From assembly GCA_913055915.1 (NCBI GenBank), contig CAJXKL010000007.1:30150-94149 (forward strand): a stretch of 64,000 nt of DNA. Direction: 5' to 3'. Numbering within the stretch: position 1 is the first letter of the stretch; every line of letters begins with the position of its first letter. Shown here piece after piece: positions 1 to 6,916 of the stretch. The notes beneath the pieces are model-generated. The model was not told where the DNA came from. It did no database searches and worked only from the letters and a program-made list of their open reading frames with translations. The translations under genes were made by a program, and so were the position numbers. Origin of the DNA: an uncultured Candidatus Nemicrothrix sp. GTDB taxonomy: Bacteria > Actinomycetota > Acidimicrobiia > Acidimicrobiales > MedAcidi-G1.

Positions 1-215
1 ATCCAGAGCAACGACAGGTAACCGAGGCTCAGGACAGGATGGATGAGGATGCGCCGGTCCAGTCCAACCGGCATGCCGATCAACGACACCAGGACAAGAG
101 CAAGGGTGCAGAGACCGCCCCACTTGCCAACATTTCGCCAGTCCTGGTCGGCCACGGGAGCGCGGTAACCGGACCTGGAAGACGGTGCGGACGAAGAGGT
201 CATGGTGGCGCTCAT
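1..215 (-). CDS. livM: LivM-type branched-chain amino acid ABC permease (N-terminal part)
   Basis: Only the first 71 codons are inside the window; the gene runs off the left edge. The start codon ATG (213-215) overlaps the TGA of the upstream livH in an ATGA arrangement, so the two are translationally coupled. The visible part is a Ser-rich cytoplasmic tail, then a hydrophobic helix (around LALVLVSLIGMP) and the start of a second one. LivM forms the inner-membrane channel with LivH and imports Leu/Ile/Val or related solutes, powered by LivG/LivF, which should lie beyond the left edge. Assignment rests mainly on position after livH and the membrane character. Confidence 0.7.
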   Translation of the reverse strand, partial: MSATMTSSSAPSSRSGYRAPVADQDWRNVGKWGGLCTLALVLVSLIGMPVGLDRRILIHPVLSLGYLSLLW

Positions 216-1339
216 GCCCTGTCCTCGGCCGAGAGTTGCTCACCGAACAGGCCGGACGGCTTGAACAGGAGCACCAACACCAGCACGGTGAACGCCACAG
301 CGTCCTTCAGCTGGGACACGCCGGGAACCCCGAGCGGCTCGAGGATCACCAGCGGAGCGATCGATTCAGCTGACCCCAGGGAGATTCCACCGATCATGGC
401 GCCGGGCAGGTTTCCGATGCCGCCGACGACAGCTGCCGTGAAGGCCTTGATGCCGGGCAGGAAGCCGGTCATGTGGGTGACGCTGCGGAACAGCAAACCC
501 CAGAGGATTCCAGCGATCCCGGCCATGGCCCCACCGACGGCGAAGGTGGTGACGATCGTGCGGTTCACGTTGATGCCCATGAGGGCGGCGATCTCTTTGT
601 CCTCGGCCACGGCTCGCATCGCCTTGCCGGTCCTGGTGCGTTCAACCAGGTACCAGAGGCCCGCCATGGACATGGCTGCCACGAGCAGCACAAGCAACTT
701 CGTGCCGGCAATCTCGAAGGTCAGGATGGACCTCTGCTTGGATAGCCACTGTGGCAGCTGCGGGTAACTCTTGGTTGAAGGCCCGAATACACCCATGACC
801 GCATTCTGGATGAAGAAGGAAACGCCAATGGAGGTGATGAGGGGAATGAGACGTGGTGACTCCCGCAGCGGACGGTATGCGACCCGTTCCATCAGAACAG
901 CTGTGAGCGTGGAGACCATAATCGCAAGGACGATGATGATGACGAGGGACAGGAGGAAATTGCTCTCCCATAGGCCGTTGGCCGAGAACTTGTCGGATGC
1001 AATGAACCCCGTCATGGCTCCGGCCATGAAGACCTCGCCGTGGGCGAAGTTGATGAAACCCAGTACCCCGTAGACCATTGAGTAGCCGAGGGCGATGAGC
1101 CCGTACATGGCGCCCTGCGAGAGCCCGGACATGAGCAGGCCCTTGAACTGGTCCCCCGTCAGGCCCACGGCGTCGGGGTTACGCCACCGGGCGAAGGGAT
1201 TGTCAGGCGCAACCTGTTGGGCAATGAACGCCAGAACGCCGATGACGATCAGGCTCACGAGGAAGATCCTTATGAGGGTGAGGAACCTGTCGACCTTGGA
1301 AACCTGACGGGCCGACTTCCTCTCGATCGTCGCTGTCAA
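212..1339 (-). CDS. livH: LivH-type branched-chain amino acid ABC transporter permease
   Basis: Inner-membrane permease of a HAAT-family importer (Leu/Ile/Val, amides or urea-like solutes). The core is typical: GLSQGAMYGLIALGYSMVYG near the N-terminus, FINFAHGEVFM, the cytoplasmic EDKEIAALMGINV loop that contacts the ATPase, and a terminal stretch ending near LLFKPSGLFGE. I chose the TTG at 1337-1339 because a GAAGGGGG ribosome site lies 7 bases upstream. The frame stays open to 1507, but that part has no membrane protein character. With this start the protein is 375 aa, longer than the usual ~300 because of an extra N-terminal helix (FLTLIRIFLVSLIVIGVLAF). It overlaps livM by 4 bases. The 212 bases to the divergent aminotransferase gene must carry both promoters. 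Confidence 0.9.
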   Translation of the reverse strand: MTATIERKSARQVSKVDRFLTLIRIFLVSLIVIGVLAFIAQQVAPDNPFARWRNPDAVGLTGDQFKGLLMSGLSQGAMYGLIALGYSMVYGVLGFINFAHGEVFMAGAMTGFIASDKFSANGLWESNFLLSLVIIIVLAIMVSTLTAVLMERVAYRPLRESPRLIPLITSIGVSFFIQNAVMGVFGPSTKSYPQLPQWLSKQRSILTFEIAGTKLLVLLVAAMSMAGLWYLVERTRTGKAMRAVAEDKEIAALMGINVNRTIVTTFAVGGAMAGIAGILWGLLFRSVTHMTGFLPGIKAFTAAVVGGIGNLPGAMIGGISLGSAESIAPLVILEPLGVPGVSQLKDAVAFTVLVLVLLFKPSGLFGEQLSAEDRA

Positions 1340-1551
1340 CCAAGTACCCCCTTCAAAGTGACAAGTAGTCCCATCAGGGCCCCGGCCGACTACACAATCG
1401 TCGCCGCGCACCAGAGGGGCACGATCACAGACGACTGGTGGGCAGACCCCCTGATGCTGCGAGAGGCACCGTAGCGCGCCCGAGCCGGTGGTCCAACACC
1501 CTGACACGCCCCATCATCCCTGCCTGAACTACCACGGATAACATCCCGGAC

Positions 1552-2490
1552 ATGATGCAGAGCGACCTGCCGGTCAGTGGCCGCAGCACCCATCAGGCAC
1601 TTCCAGATCCGCGAAACGCCACCGTCCAGATCTACATCAACGGCATCTTCCATCCCAGGCCTGAGGCGAAGGTCTCGGTGTTTGACAGCGGCTTTCTGGT
1701 GGGCGACGGGGTCTGGGAGGGAATCCGGCTCCACAATGGCTGCTTCGCCTTCATCGATCGCCACCTGGATCGCCTCTTTGCCGGGCTGGCTGCAATCGAC
1801 CTCGACATGAGGATGACCCGTGCCGAAGTCACCGATGCGCTCAGGTCCACCATCGATCAAAACGACATGCACGACTCGGTGCACGTGCGCCTGATGGTCA
1901 CGAGGGGCGACAAGACAACGCCCTCCCAGCATCCGACCAACGTCATTGACGGACCCAACGTCGTCATCATCGCCGAGCACAAGACTGCCGACCCGGCCGT
2001 GTCCGATCAGGGGGTCTCACTGTTCACGGCGACCGTCCGCCGACCACCACCCGACACCCTCGACCAGCGCCTCAACTCACACTCCAAGCTGCACGAGGTG
2101 ATCGCCCTGATCCAGGCGACGCGGGCCGGAGCCGACGAGGCACTCATGCTGGACCCCACGGGAGCAGTCGCCACCTGCAATGCCACCAACTTCTTCGTGG
2201 TCAGGTCAGGTGAACTCTGGACCTCGACCGGCCACTACAACCTGCACGGCATCACCCGCGCCGTGGTTCTCGAGGAGGCGGCAGCAGCGGGCATCGCCAC
2301 TAGGGAGCAGCCCTTCTCCCTGACCGACGTCTACTCAGCCGACGAGGCCTTCGTCACCGGAACATTTGGTGGCCTGACCCCTGTCTCCGAGGTCGACGGG
2401 CGCACCATCGGTACCGGAACCCGTGGCCCGGTGACCTCACGCCTGAACGACCTCTACCGCAGGGCAGTGGCCGCCTCGGTAGGGCTGTGA
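1552..2490 (+). CDS. Class IV aminotransferase (branched-chain / D-amino acid type)
   Basis: PLP-dependent fold-type IV transaminase of 312 aa, the normal family size. Landmarks are FDSGFLVGDGVWEG (44-57), the Schiff-base Lys179 in LNSHSKLHEV, DEALMLDPTG and CNATNFFVV for the cofactor and substrate pocket, and TGTFGGLTPV near the C-terminus. It could be IlvE (last step of Val/Leu/Ile synthesis), a D-amino acid transaminase or 4-amino-4-deoxychorismate lyase; motifs alone do not separate these. The first ~25 residues are extra, so a later start is possible, although no better in-frame start with a ribosome site is obvious. The next gene starts 13 bases downstream, indicating one transcript with the sulfotransferase-like gene and probably the selenoprotein gene. 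Confidence 0.85.
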   Translation: MMQSDLPVSGRSTHQALPDPRNATVQIYINGIFHPRPEAKVSVFDSGFLVGDGVWEGIRLHNGCFAFIDRHLDRLFAGLAAIDLDMRMTRAEVTDALRSTIDQNDMHDSVHVRLMVTRGDKTTPSQHPTNVIDGPNVVIIAEHKTADPAVSDQGVSLFTATVRRPPPDTLDQRLNSHSKLHEVIALIQATRAGADEALMLDPTGAVATCNATNFFVVRSGELWTSTGHYNLHGITRAVVLEEAAAAGIATREQPFSLTDVYSADEAFVTGTFGGLTPVSEVDGRTIGTGTRGPVTSRLNDLYRRAVAASVGL

Positions 2491-2503
2491 ACCAGACGGC
2501 GCC

Positions 2504-3223
2504 GTGACGCTACGCATCAACTGCTGGTCGGGGCCGAGGAACATCTCCACGGCCCTCATGTACTCCTTCAGGCAACGATCCGACACGCTCGTATTCGATG
2601 AGCCCATCTACGCCCATTACCTGAGGGCCAGCGGAAGGGAGCATCCGGGCCGGGCGGAGACCCTCGCCAGTCAGGACCCCGATGGCGATGCCGTGGTTCG
2701 CAACCTGATCCTCGGCCCCCACCCCAGCCCAATCGTCTTCCTCAAGATGATGAGCCACCACCTCATTGACCTGGACACGACATTCCTCCGCAGATGCCGA
2801 AACATCCTCCTGATACGCGACCCACACCACGTGCTGCGCTCGCTGAGCGTAAACATCCCCGATGTCAACCTCGGCGACACGGGCCTTGAATCCCAGATCG
2901 ACCTTCTGGACTCGATCCTCAACGCGGACGGAGACCCGATCGTCGTGGACTCTGCAGCGCTGCTTGCCGATCCTGAGGGCATGCTCCGAAAGATGTGCTC
3001 GGTGCTGGAGATCAGTTTCGAGGACGCCATGTTGTCGTGGCCATCGGGGCCCAAGCCCGAGGACGGGACATGGGCGGTCCACTGGTATGCGAATGCCCAC
3101 GCCTCCACCGGATTCCTTGCCGGGATTCCGAGCAACGACCCCCTACCCACCCACCTGGGACCCGTACTGGAAGCAGCCCGACCCCTCTACGAGAGGCTCC
3201 TGGAACACTCCCTTTCCCCCTGA
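2504..3223 (+). CDS. Sulfotransferase-like P-loop protein
   Basis: PAPS-dependent sulfotransferase fold, cytoplasmic, 239 aa. The N-terminal WSGPRNISTALM (8-19) fits the 5'-phosphosulfate loop, and LLIRDPHHVLRSLS (102-115) supplies the Arg and Ser expected for 3'-phosphate binding. The start is GTG (2504). The substrate is unknown; small members of this family often lie next to, or are fused with, branched-chain aminotransferase-like proteins, and that pairing is seen here with only 13 bases between the genes. A modified amino-acid or keto-acid derivative as substrate is inference only. Confidence 0.7.
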   Translation: MTLRINCWSGPRNISTALMYSFRQRSDTLVFDEPIYAHYLRASGREHPGRAETLASQDPDGDAVVRNLILGPHPSPIVFLKMMSHHLIDLDTTFLRRCRNILLIRDPHHVLRSLSVNIPDVNLGDTGLESQIDLLDSILNADGDPIVVDSAALLADPEGMLRKMCSVLEISFEDAMLSWPSGPKPEDGTWAVHWYANAHASTGFLAGIPSNDPLPTHLGPVLEAARPLYERLLEHSLSP

Positions 3224-3245
3224 CCCGCCGAGGTCACGCTGGTAG

Positions 3246-3833
3246 GTGGCCATGCGCGAGACTCGTTCCATGGCCTGGATTGAGACGGTTCCGGACGGTG
3301 AATGGGAGTCAGGTGGAGGACACCTCGCCGATATGTATGGCAGGGTCGTCGACCCGGAGAACGGACGGGTCGACCATGTCATGGCCGTCCACTCACTCAA
3401 CCCACAGAGCCTCGCCGCCCACCAGGGCCTCTACGAGTCGGCAATGGCCGGGACAGCTTCACTACGCAAGGTCGAGAGGGAGATGATCGCCCTGGTCGTC
3501 AGCGTCCAGAATGAGTGCCACTACTGAACAACCCACCACCGGCGCGGTCTGCGCCGACTGCTTCGCGACGACGACCTGGCTGCCGCCATCGAGTCCAATT
3601 GGACCACGGCGGACATCTCACCAGAGCGGCGGGCAATGCTCGAGATGGCTGCAAAGTTGACACGGGCACCGGGAGCCATGCTCGAATCCGATGTCAGCCA
3701 ACTCCGCGACGTCGGGTTCAGCGACCGCGACATCCTCGACATCGTCGAGGTGACCGCCTACTACGCCTACGCCAACCGGATCGTCGACGGCCTCGGCGTG
3801 GGGCTCGAGGCCTGGATCCCAGAGGGCTCCTGA
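3246..3833 (+). CDS. AhpD-like peroxidase-related selenoprotein (in-frame UGA = Sec94)
   Basis: Read straight through the TGA at 3525-3527, this frame gives one 195-aa alkylhydroperoxidase D / carboxymuconolactone decarboxylase-family protein. The TGA falls exactly in the redox motif: NECHY-Sec-TTHH, i.e. CxxU instead of CxxC. Glu79, Cys91, Sec94 and His98 have the same spacing as the catalytic Glu118, Cys130, Cys133 and His137 of mycobacterial AhpD, so Sec replaces the peroxidatic Cys. Sequence after the TGA stays family-like (RRAMLEMAAKLTR, DILDIVEVTAYYAYANRIVD) and ends at TGA 3831-3833. A SECIS-like hairpin follows the UGA (separate entry). The start is GTG 3246; ATG 3270, giving MAWIETVP, is an alternative. 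Likely role: thiol/selenol peroxidase reducing organic peroxides. No selA/B/C/D gene is in the window. The alternative is a nonsense-mutated pseudogene. Confidence 0.85.
3528..3556 (+). other. Bacterial SECIS-like element directly after the UGA codon
   Basis: A 12-base spacer (3528-3539) follows the UGA, then a perfect 6-bp stem CGGCGC (3540-3545) / GCGCCG (3551-3556) closing the 5-base loop GGUCU (3546-3550). The loop is 18 bases from the UGA. Bacterial SECIS elements sit in the coding region just 3' of the UGA, with G in the first loop positions; the E. coli fdhF element has the apical loop AGGUCU, so the SelB-contacting GGUCU is the same. The bulged U of the fdhF stem is not present here. 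Confidence 0.75.
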
Positions 3834-3842
3834 ACACGATTC

Positions 3843-4709
3843 CTAGAGAACGGTCCCCAGGTCCTGCTGCTCAGCATTCGTGAGGGCCATCACTGCAGCC
3901 GCAATATCCTGTGACGCGATACCCACCGACTTGAAGAGGGTGAAGGGCTGGCCCGATGGTGCCACCCGCCCACCGATCAGGTCAGCCATGTCCGCATCGG
4001 GTTCACGGTCCACCCTCAACAGGTCTCCAGCCTCAACGGCAGCGGCCTCCCGGTCGTCGACGACCACAAACGCCTGCTCGACCACCTCGCCCGGGATCTC
4101 GACCATCTCCGGGGTGAAGGCGCCGACAGCGTTGACGTGCGTGCCCGGCCTCAGGGAGGAGGAATCGAACAAGGGGGCCCTGGATGGCGTAGCGGTACTC
4201 ACCACGTCTGCCCTGGCCACCGCCTCGTCTGCATCAGGCACGACCTGCCCTCCGACCGAGTCGGCCAGGGCCCTGGCCGAAGCCTCGGTACGACTCCAGA
4301 CGAGCACCTCCCGGATGGGCCGTACCGCCCGAACGGCAGCCACCTGGTCCGCAGCCATCGCCCCCGCTCCGAGCATGGCAAGAACACAGGCATCCGGGGC
4401 GGCCATCCTGTCCGTGGCCAGCCCCGGTGCCGCCGCTGTGCGTATCGCCGAGAGCGTGGGGCCGTCGACCAGCCCGAGCGGGTGTCCCGACTCGTCAAAC
4501 ACGGCGACGATTCCGGCAGGGTCCCCGGGAACCGATGAGACCACCTTCACCCCTGTGTACGAGTCAAGGCGCCCGGGCATGAACAGGGAGACCCCGAGGA
4601 GCATCCGGTTCGGCGCCTCGCGGTCACCCCCGAAGGCATGGACCATCGACTCGATGGCATCTGACATCGGCAGTGCGGCACGCACCTCATCCGGGTTCAG
4701 GTAGCGCAT
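3843..4709 (-). CDS. Ornithine cyclodeaminase/mu-crystallin family reductase (probable pyrroline-2-carboxylate reductase)
   Basis: A 288-aa NAD(P)-dependent enzyme of the OCD/mu-crystallin family. It shows YTGVKVVS (51-58), SAIRTAAAPGLATD (88-101), the dinucleotide-binding LGAGAMAADQ (113-122) and AVGAFTPEMVEI. The family includes ornithine cyclodeaminase, alanine dehydrogenase and delta1-pyrroline-2-carboxylate reductase. It starts 2 bases after the small aconitase X subunit. Aconitase X acts as cis-3-hydroxy-L-proline dehydratase yielding delta1-pyrroline-2-carboxylate, which an OCD-family reductase turns into L-proline, so the context favours the reductase role (inference from known pathways). 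At 288 aa it is slightly short for the family (~310-330). Confidence 0.85.
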   Translation of the reverse strand: MRYLNPDEVRAALPMSDAIESMVHAFGGDREAPNRMLLGVSLFMPGRLDSYTGVKVVSSVPGDPAGIVAVFDESGHPLGLVDGPTLSAIRTAAAPGLATDRMAAPDACVLAMLGAGAMAADQVAAVRAVRPIREVLVWSRTEASARALADSVGGQVVPDADEAVARADVVSTATPSRAPLFDSSSLRPGTHVNAVGAFTPEMVEIPGEVVEQAFVVVDDREAAAVEAGDLLRVDREPDADMADLIGGRVAPSGQPFTLFKSVGIASQDIAAAVMALTNAEQQDLGTVL

Positions 4710-4711
4710 TG

Positions 4712-5164
4712 TCAGCCTCCGGTCGTGTTGTCCGGATCGTCGTCGACGGACCCGGATTGTCGGTGCAACGACCCATCCTCCCCCACGGCCACCGTCTCAC
4801 CCGTCACCAGGGACGAATAGGTGGCCTCGTCGAGTACAACGACGGGCAGCGACCGCCCGTACAACTCGCCGGCCACTATCGACCCGAGGGAGAGGATCTC
4901 GTCTGGTTCCAGGACGAGTATCGCCTCTGGGGCCGAGCCGCTTCGGATGGCCTCGAGGAGCACCGAACTGGAGGAACTGGATCCACGCCCCGAGGGCATG
5001 GCAATGACCCGCCCGGAGACCGTGCAGCCGTGCTGCGGATGGTGGTGGTCGACTATCTCCCCCGTTCGGGGATCGACACCACCCCAGAAGCTGAGGGATT
5101 CATCGAGGCAGAGCACCTCTCCTGAAGCCGAGCCAGCCACCAACACAACCGGTTGTTCAGACAC
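4712..5164 (-). CDS. Aconitase X small (swivel) subunit, DUF126
   Basis: A 150-aa DUF126 domain, the swivelling domain that in two-subunit bacterial aconitase X is encoded separately from the catalytic subunit. Typical parts are the N-terminal GSASGEVLCLDESLSFWGGV, the DHHHPQHGCTVSGRVIAMPS segment, and a Ser-rich SGRGSSSSSSVLLE. I chose GTG 5162-5164: it follows AGAGGG by about 10 bases and overlaps the end of the large-subunit gene by 8 bases, giving tight coupling. It works only as a complex with the large subunit and binds the Fe-S cluster and substrate jointly with it. Confidence 0.85.
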   Translation of the reverse strand: MSEQPVVLVAGSASGEVLCLDESLSFWGGVDPRTGEIVDHHHPQHGCTVSGRVIAMPSGRGSSSSSSVLLEAIRSGSAPEAILVLEPDEILSLGSIVAGELYGRSLPVVVLDEATYSSLVTGETVAVGEDGSLHRQSGSVDDDPDNTTGG

Positions 5165-6419
5165 CTGACCACACCCTCTCATCGAGAAGCACCTTGCCGG
5201 CCACGGCCGACTCGACGCACTCGGAGGTACCGGCGAACACGACATCGACACCCAGGTTGCCCGGTGCGTACCAGGCCCATTTGGCAGAGTCCGTCATCGC
5301 CGTGCCCGTCGTGTCAGCAAGTATCGCTGACACGTAGGTGCAGGTGTCGACCACAAGGGCCACACCGGCGGACCGCAGCAGGTCGGCCCATCCCCGAAGC
5401 TCCAACTCAGCGAGAACCGAGCGGCCCGTTGAAACGTAGAAGTCCACGTCGGGGTGGACCCGCCTACCCGTCAGGAGGGCCACAACGACCTGGAACTCGT
5501 CGATCGAGTAGTGGGGTGTTCCGAGGCAGACGCTTGACAGCGCTGACCCAGAGACAGTGCAGAGCTGGTCGCGAGAAGCCCGCAGGTCGCTGGTTCTCAC
5601 CTCCACGACCTCATGTGGATCCCTCCCACCCATGGCCGATTCGAGGGTTGGCGCCTCCGGTGTGCTGCCAACGGCGTGGAACATCCCGATGCTGCCGGCC
5701 GTTGCCGCACCTGCACCCAGGGCCCTCAGTCTCACCTCGCTGAGGGCCGTCGGCAGGCCTTCGATCACGGGAACCCGGGAACCCGATGCTGCTCCGACAA
5801 CCGTCCCGAGCAGCGGATACACCTGGTCCAGGTCGAGCAGGTCGGGCGACACGTCAAGGAGTCGAAAGAGGACTGTGGCACGACGGTTATCATCGAGGTG
5901 CAGGCCGGCGGCAGGTACCCGGCCCGTGATGGCGGCGGAGATGTCGATCAGGTCGCCGTAGCGGGCGGTGCGGGCACCCAGCACCGAGTTGGCAAAGACG
6001 ATGGCATTCGACTCGGCCCAGGCCACCTGTTCGCCAAACGACGGGCGATTCTCCAGGTGGTACGGCGCACACGTCCATGTCGGCTGACAGCCCATCTCCT
6101 CGTACATCCCGGCCATCCGCCGAGCAGCCTCACCCTCAGCCTCATCCCCGCGGTACAGCTCGGGATGCAACAGGTCCAGAGAGGACACGTTGAGCGTGGT
6201 TGGTACGGCGACCGAGGCACCGCCCTCGACGAGGCGCCCGGCAAAGTCCAGCCCCGACTGCCCGTGGTAGAGACACGAATCAACGTGGGCGCCCGTGATG
6301 TCGAGCAGGTGGTCGACCCCCATCGATTCAGCCAGGCGCACGACGATACGCATGGCCAACTGGGCAGCCGGGCCGGCATCTCCGGCTAGCCGTTGCCTGT
6401 CCTCGACGCTCAGGTCCAC
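5157..6419 (-). CDS. Aconitase X catalytic (large) subunit, probable cis-3-hydroxy-L-proline dehydratase
   Basis: AcnX large subunit, 420 aa with the GTG at 6417-6419, which is family length. Recognisable parts are LDITGAHVDSCLYHGQSGLD, the GCQPTWTCAPYH Cys-containing segment, WAESNAIVFANSVLGART, CLGTPHYSID and VDTCTYVSAIL; several Cys are expected Fe-S ligands. With the DUF126 subunit it dehydrates cis-3-hydroxy-L-proline to pyrroline-2-carboxylate in characterised bacteria; archaeal AcnX instead acts in the mevalonate pathway. The adjacent OCD-family reductase supports the hydroxyproline role. The frame is open to 6476, so an upstream TTG/GTG start cannot be excluded; there is no clear ribosome site at either. 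Confidence 0.85.
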   Translation of the reverse strand: MDLSVEDRQRLAGDAGPAAQLAMRIVVRLAESMGVDHLLDITGAHVDSCLYHGQSGLDFAGRLVEGGASVAVPTTLNVSSLDLLHPELYRGDEAEGEAARRMAGMYEEMGCQPTWTCAPYHLENRPSFGEQVAWAESNAIVFANSVLGARTARYGDLIDISAAITGRVPAAGLHLDDNRRATVLFRLLDVSPDLLDLDQVYPLLGTVVGAASGSRVPVIEGLPTALSEVRLRALGAGAATAGSIGMFHAVGSTPEAPTLESAMGGRDPHEVVEVRTSDLRASRDQLCTVSGSALSSVCLGTPHYSIDEFQVVVALLTGRRVHPDVDFYVSTGRSVLAELELRGWADLLRSAGVALVVDTCTYVSAILADTTGTAMTDSAKWAWYAPGNLGVDVVFAGTSECVESAVAGKVLLDERVWSGV

Positions 6420-6482
6420 CCGTTGAGCGTAGGTCCTGGGTGACCACCGACCCCAACCACCGCGTGGCGGCACCAACCAGCC

Positions 6483-6893
6483 CTAGTGGTCTCCGGGCAG
6501 CGTCTCGATGGTCGTGTCCAGGTTGTGGTAGTCGCCGGCCTCGTCTCCAAAGAGCGCCAGGCCCGTTGTCAGCCCTGTCGGCTGGTCGAGGGTGCCGGCC
6601 GCGATCGACAACCTGGACGCCTTGTCATCGGCCCTCCAGAACAGGGTCGAACCACACCGGTTGCAGAACCCGTACTGCACCGTGTCGGTCGGGTGGTACC
6701 AGGTGAGGGTCTCATCGGCATCGAACTCGACCTCACCCAGATTGGCGTCGGTGCCTGCCATGAAGTGGCCGGTGATCCTCCGGCACGGCTCACAGTGACA
6801 GTTGATGACCTCCCGGAGGGGGCCCTTCACCCGGTAGCGGACACCACCACAGTGGCAACCGCCGGAAGCACCCGCTGGCGAAGGATCGTTCAT
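6483..6893 (-). CDS. GFA/CENP-V family zinc protein
   Basis: A 136-aa member of the GFA (glutathione-dependent formaldehyde-activating enzyme-like) family. The zinc ligands are all visible: CHC (13-15), CHCEPC (32-37) and FCNRC (76-80). Sequence between them follows the family pattern (CRRITGHFMAGTDAN, TWYHPTDTVQYGFC, CGSTLFWR). Despite the name, most bacterial members have no shown formaldehyde activity and bind small thiols or remain uncharacterised. It is a single gene between the aconitase X operon and ppdK, on the same strand as both. Confidence 0.85.
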   Translation of the reverse strand: MNDPSPAGASGGCHCGGVRYRVKGPLREVINCHCEPCRRITGHFMAGTDANLGEVEFDADETLTWYHPTDTVQYGFCNRCGSTLFWRADDKASRLSIAAGTLDQPTGLTTGLALFGDEAGDYHNLDTTIETLPGDH

Positions 6894-6916
6894 CTGCCGA
6901 TCCTGTCACAGTCGGT

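Noticed and set aside
3246..3527. A 93-aa protein ending at the TGA plus a separate downstream gene starting near 3636
   Set aside because: Both halves are in the same frame and together give one complete AhpD-family protein; no frameshift is needed, and a SECIS-like hairpin follows the TGA.
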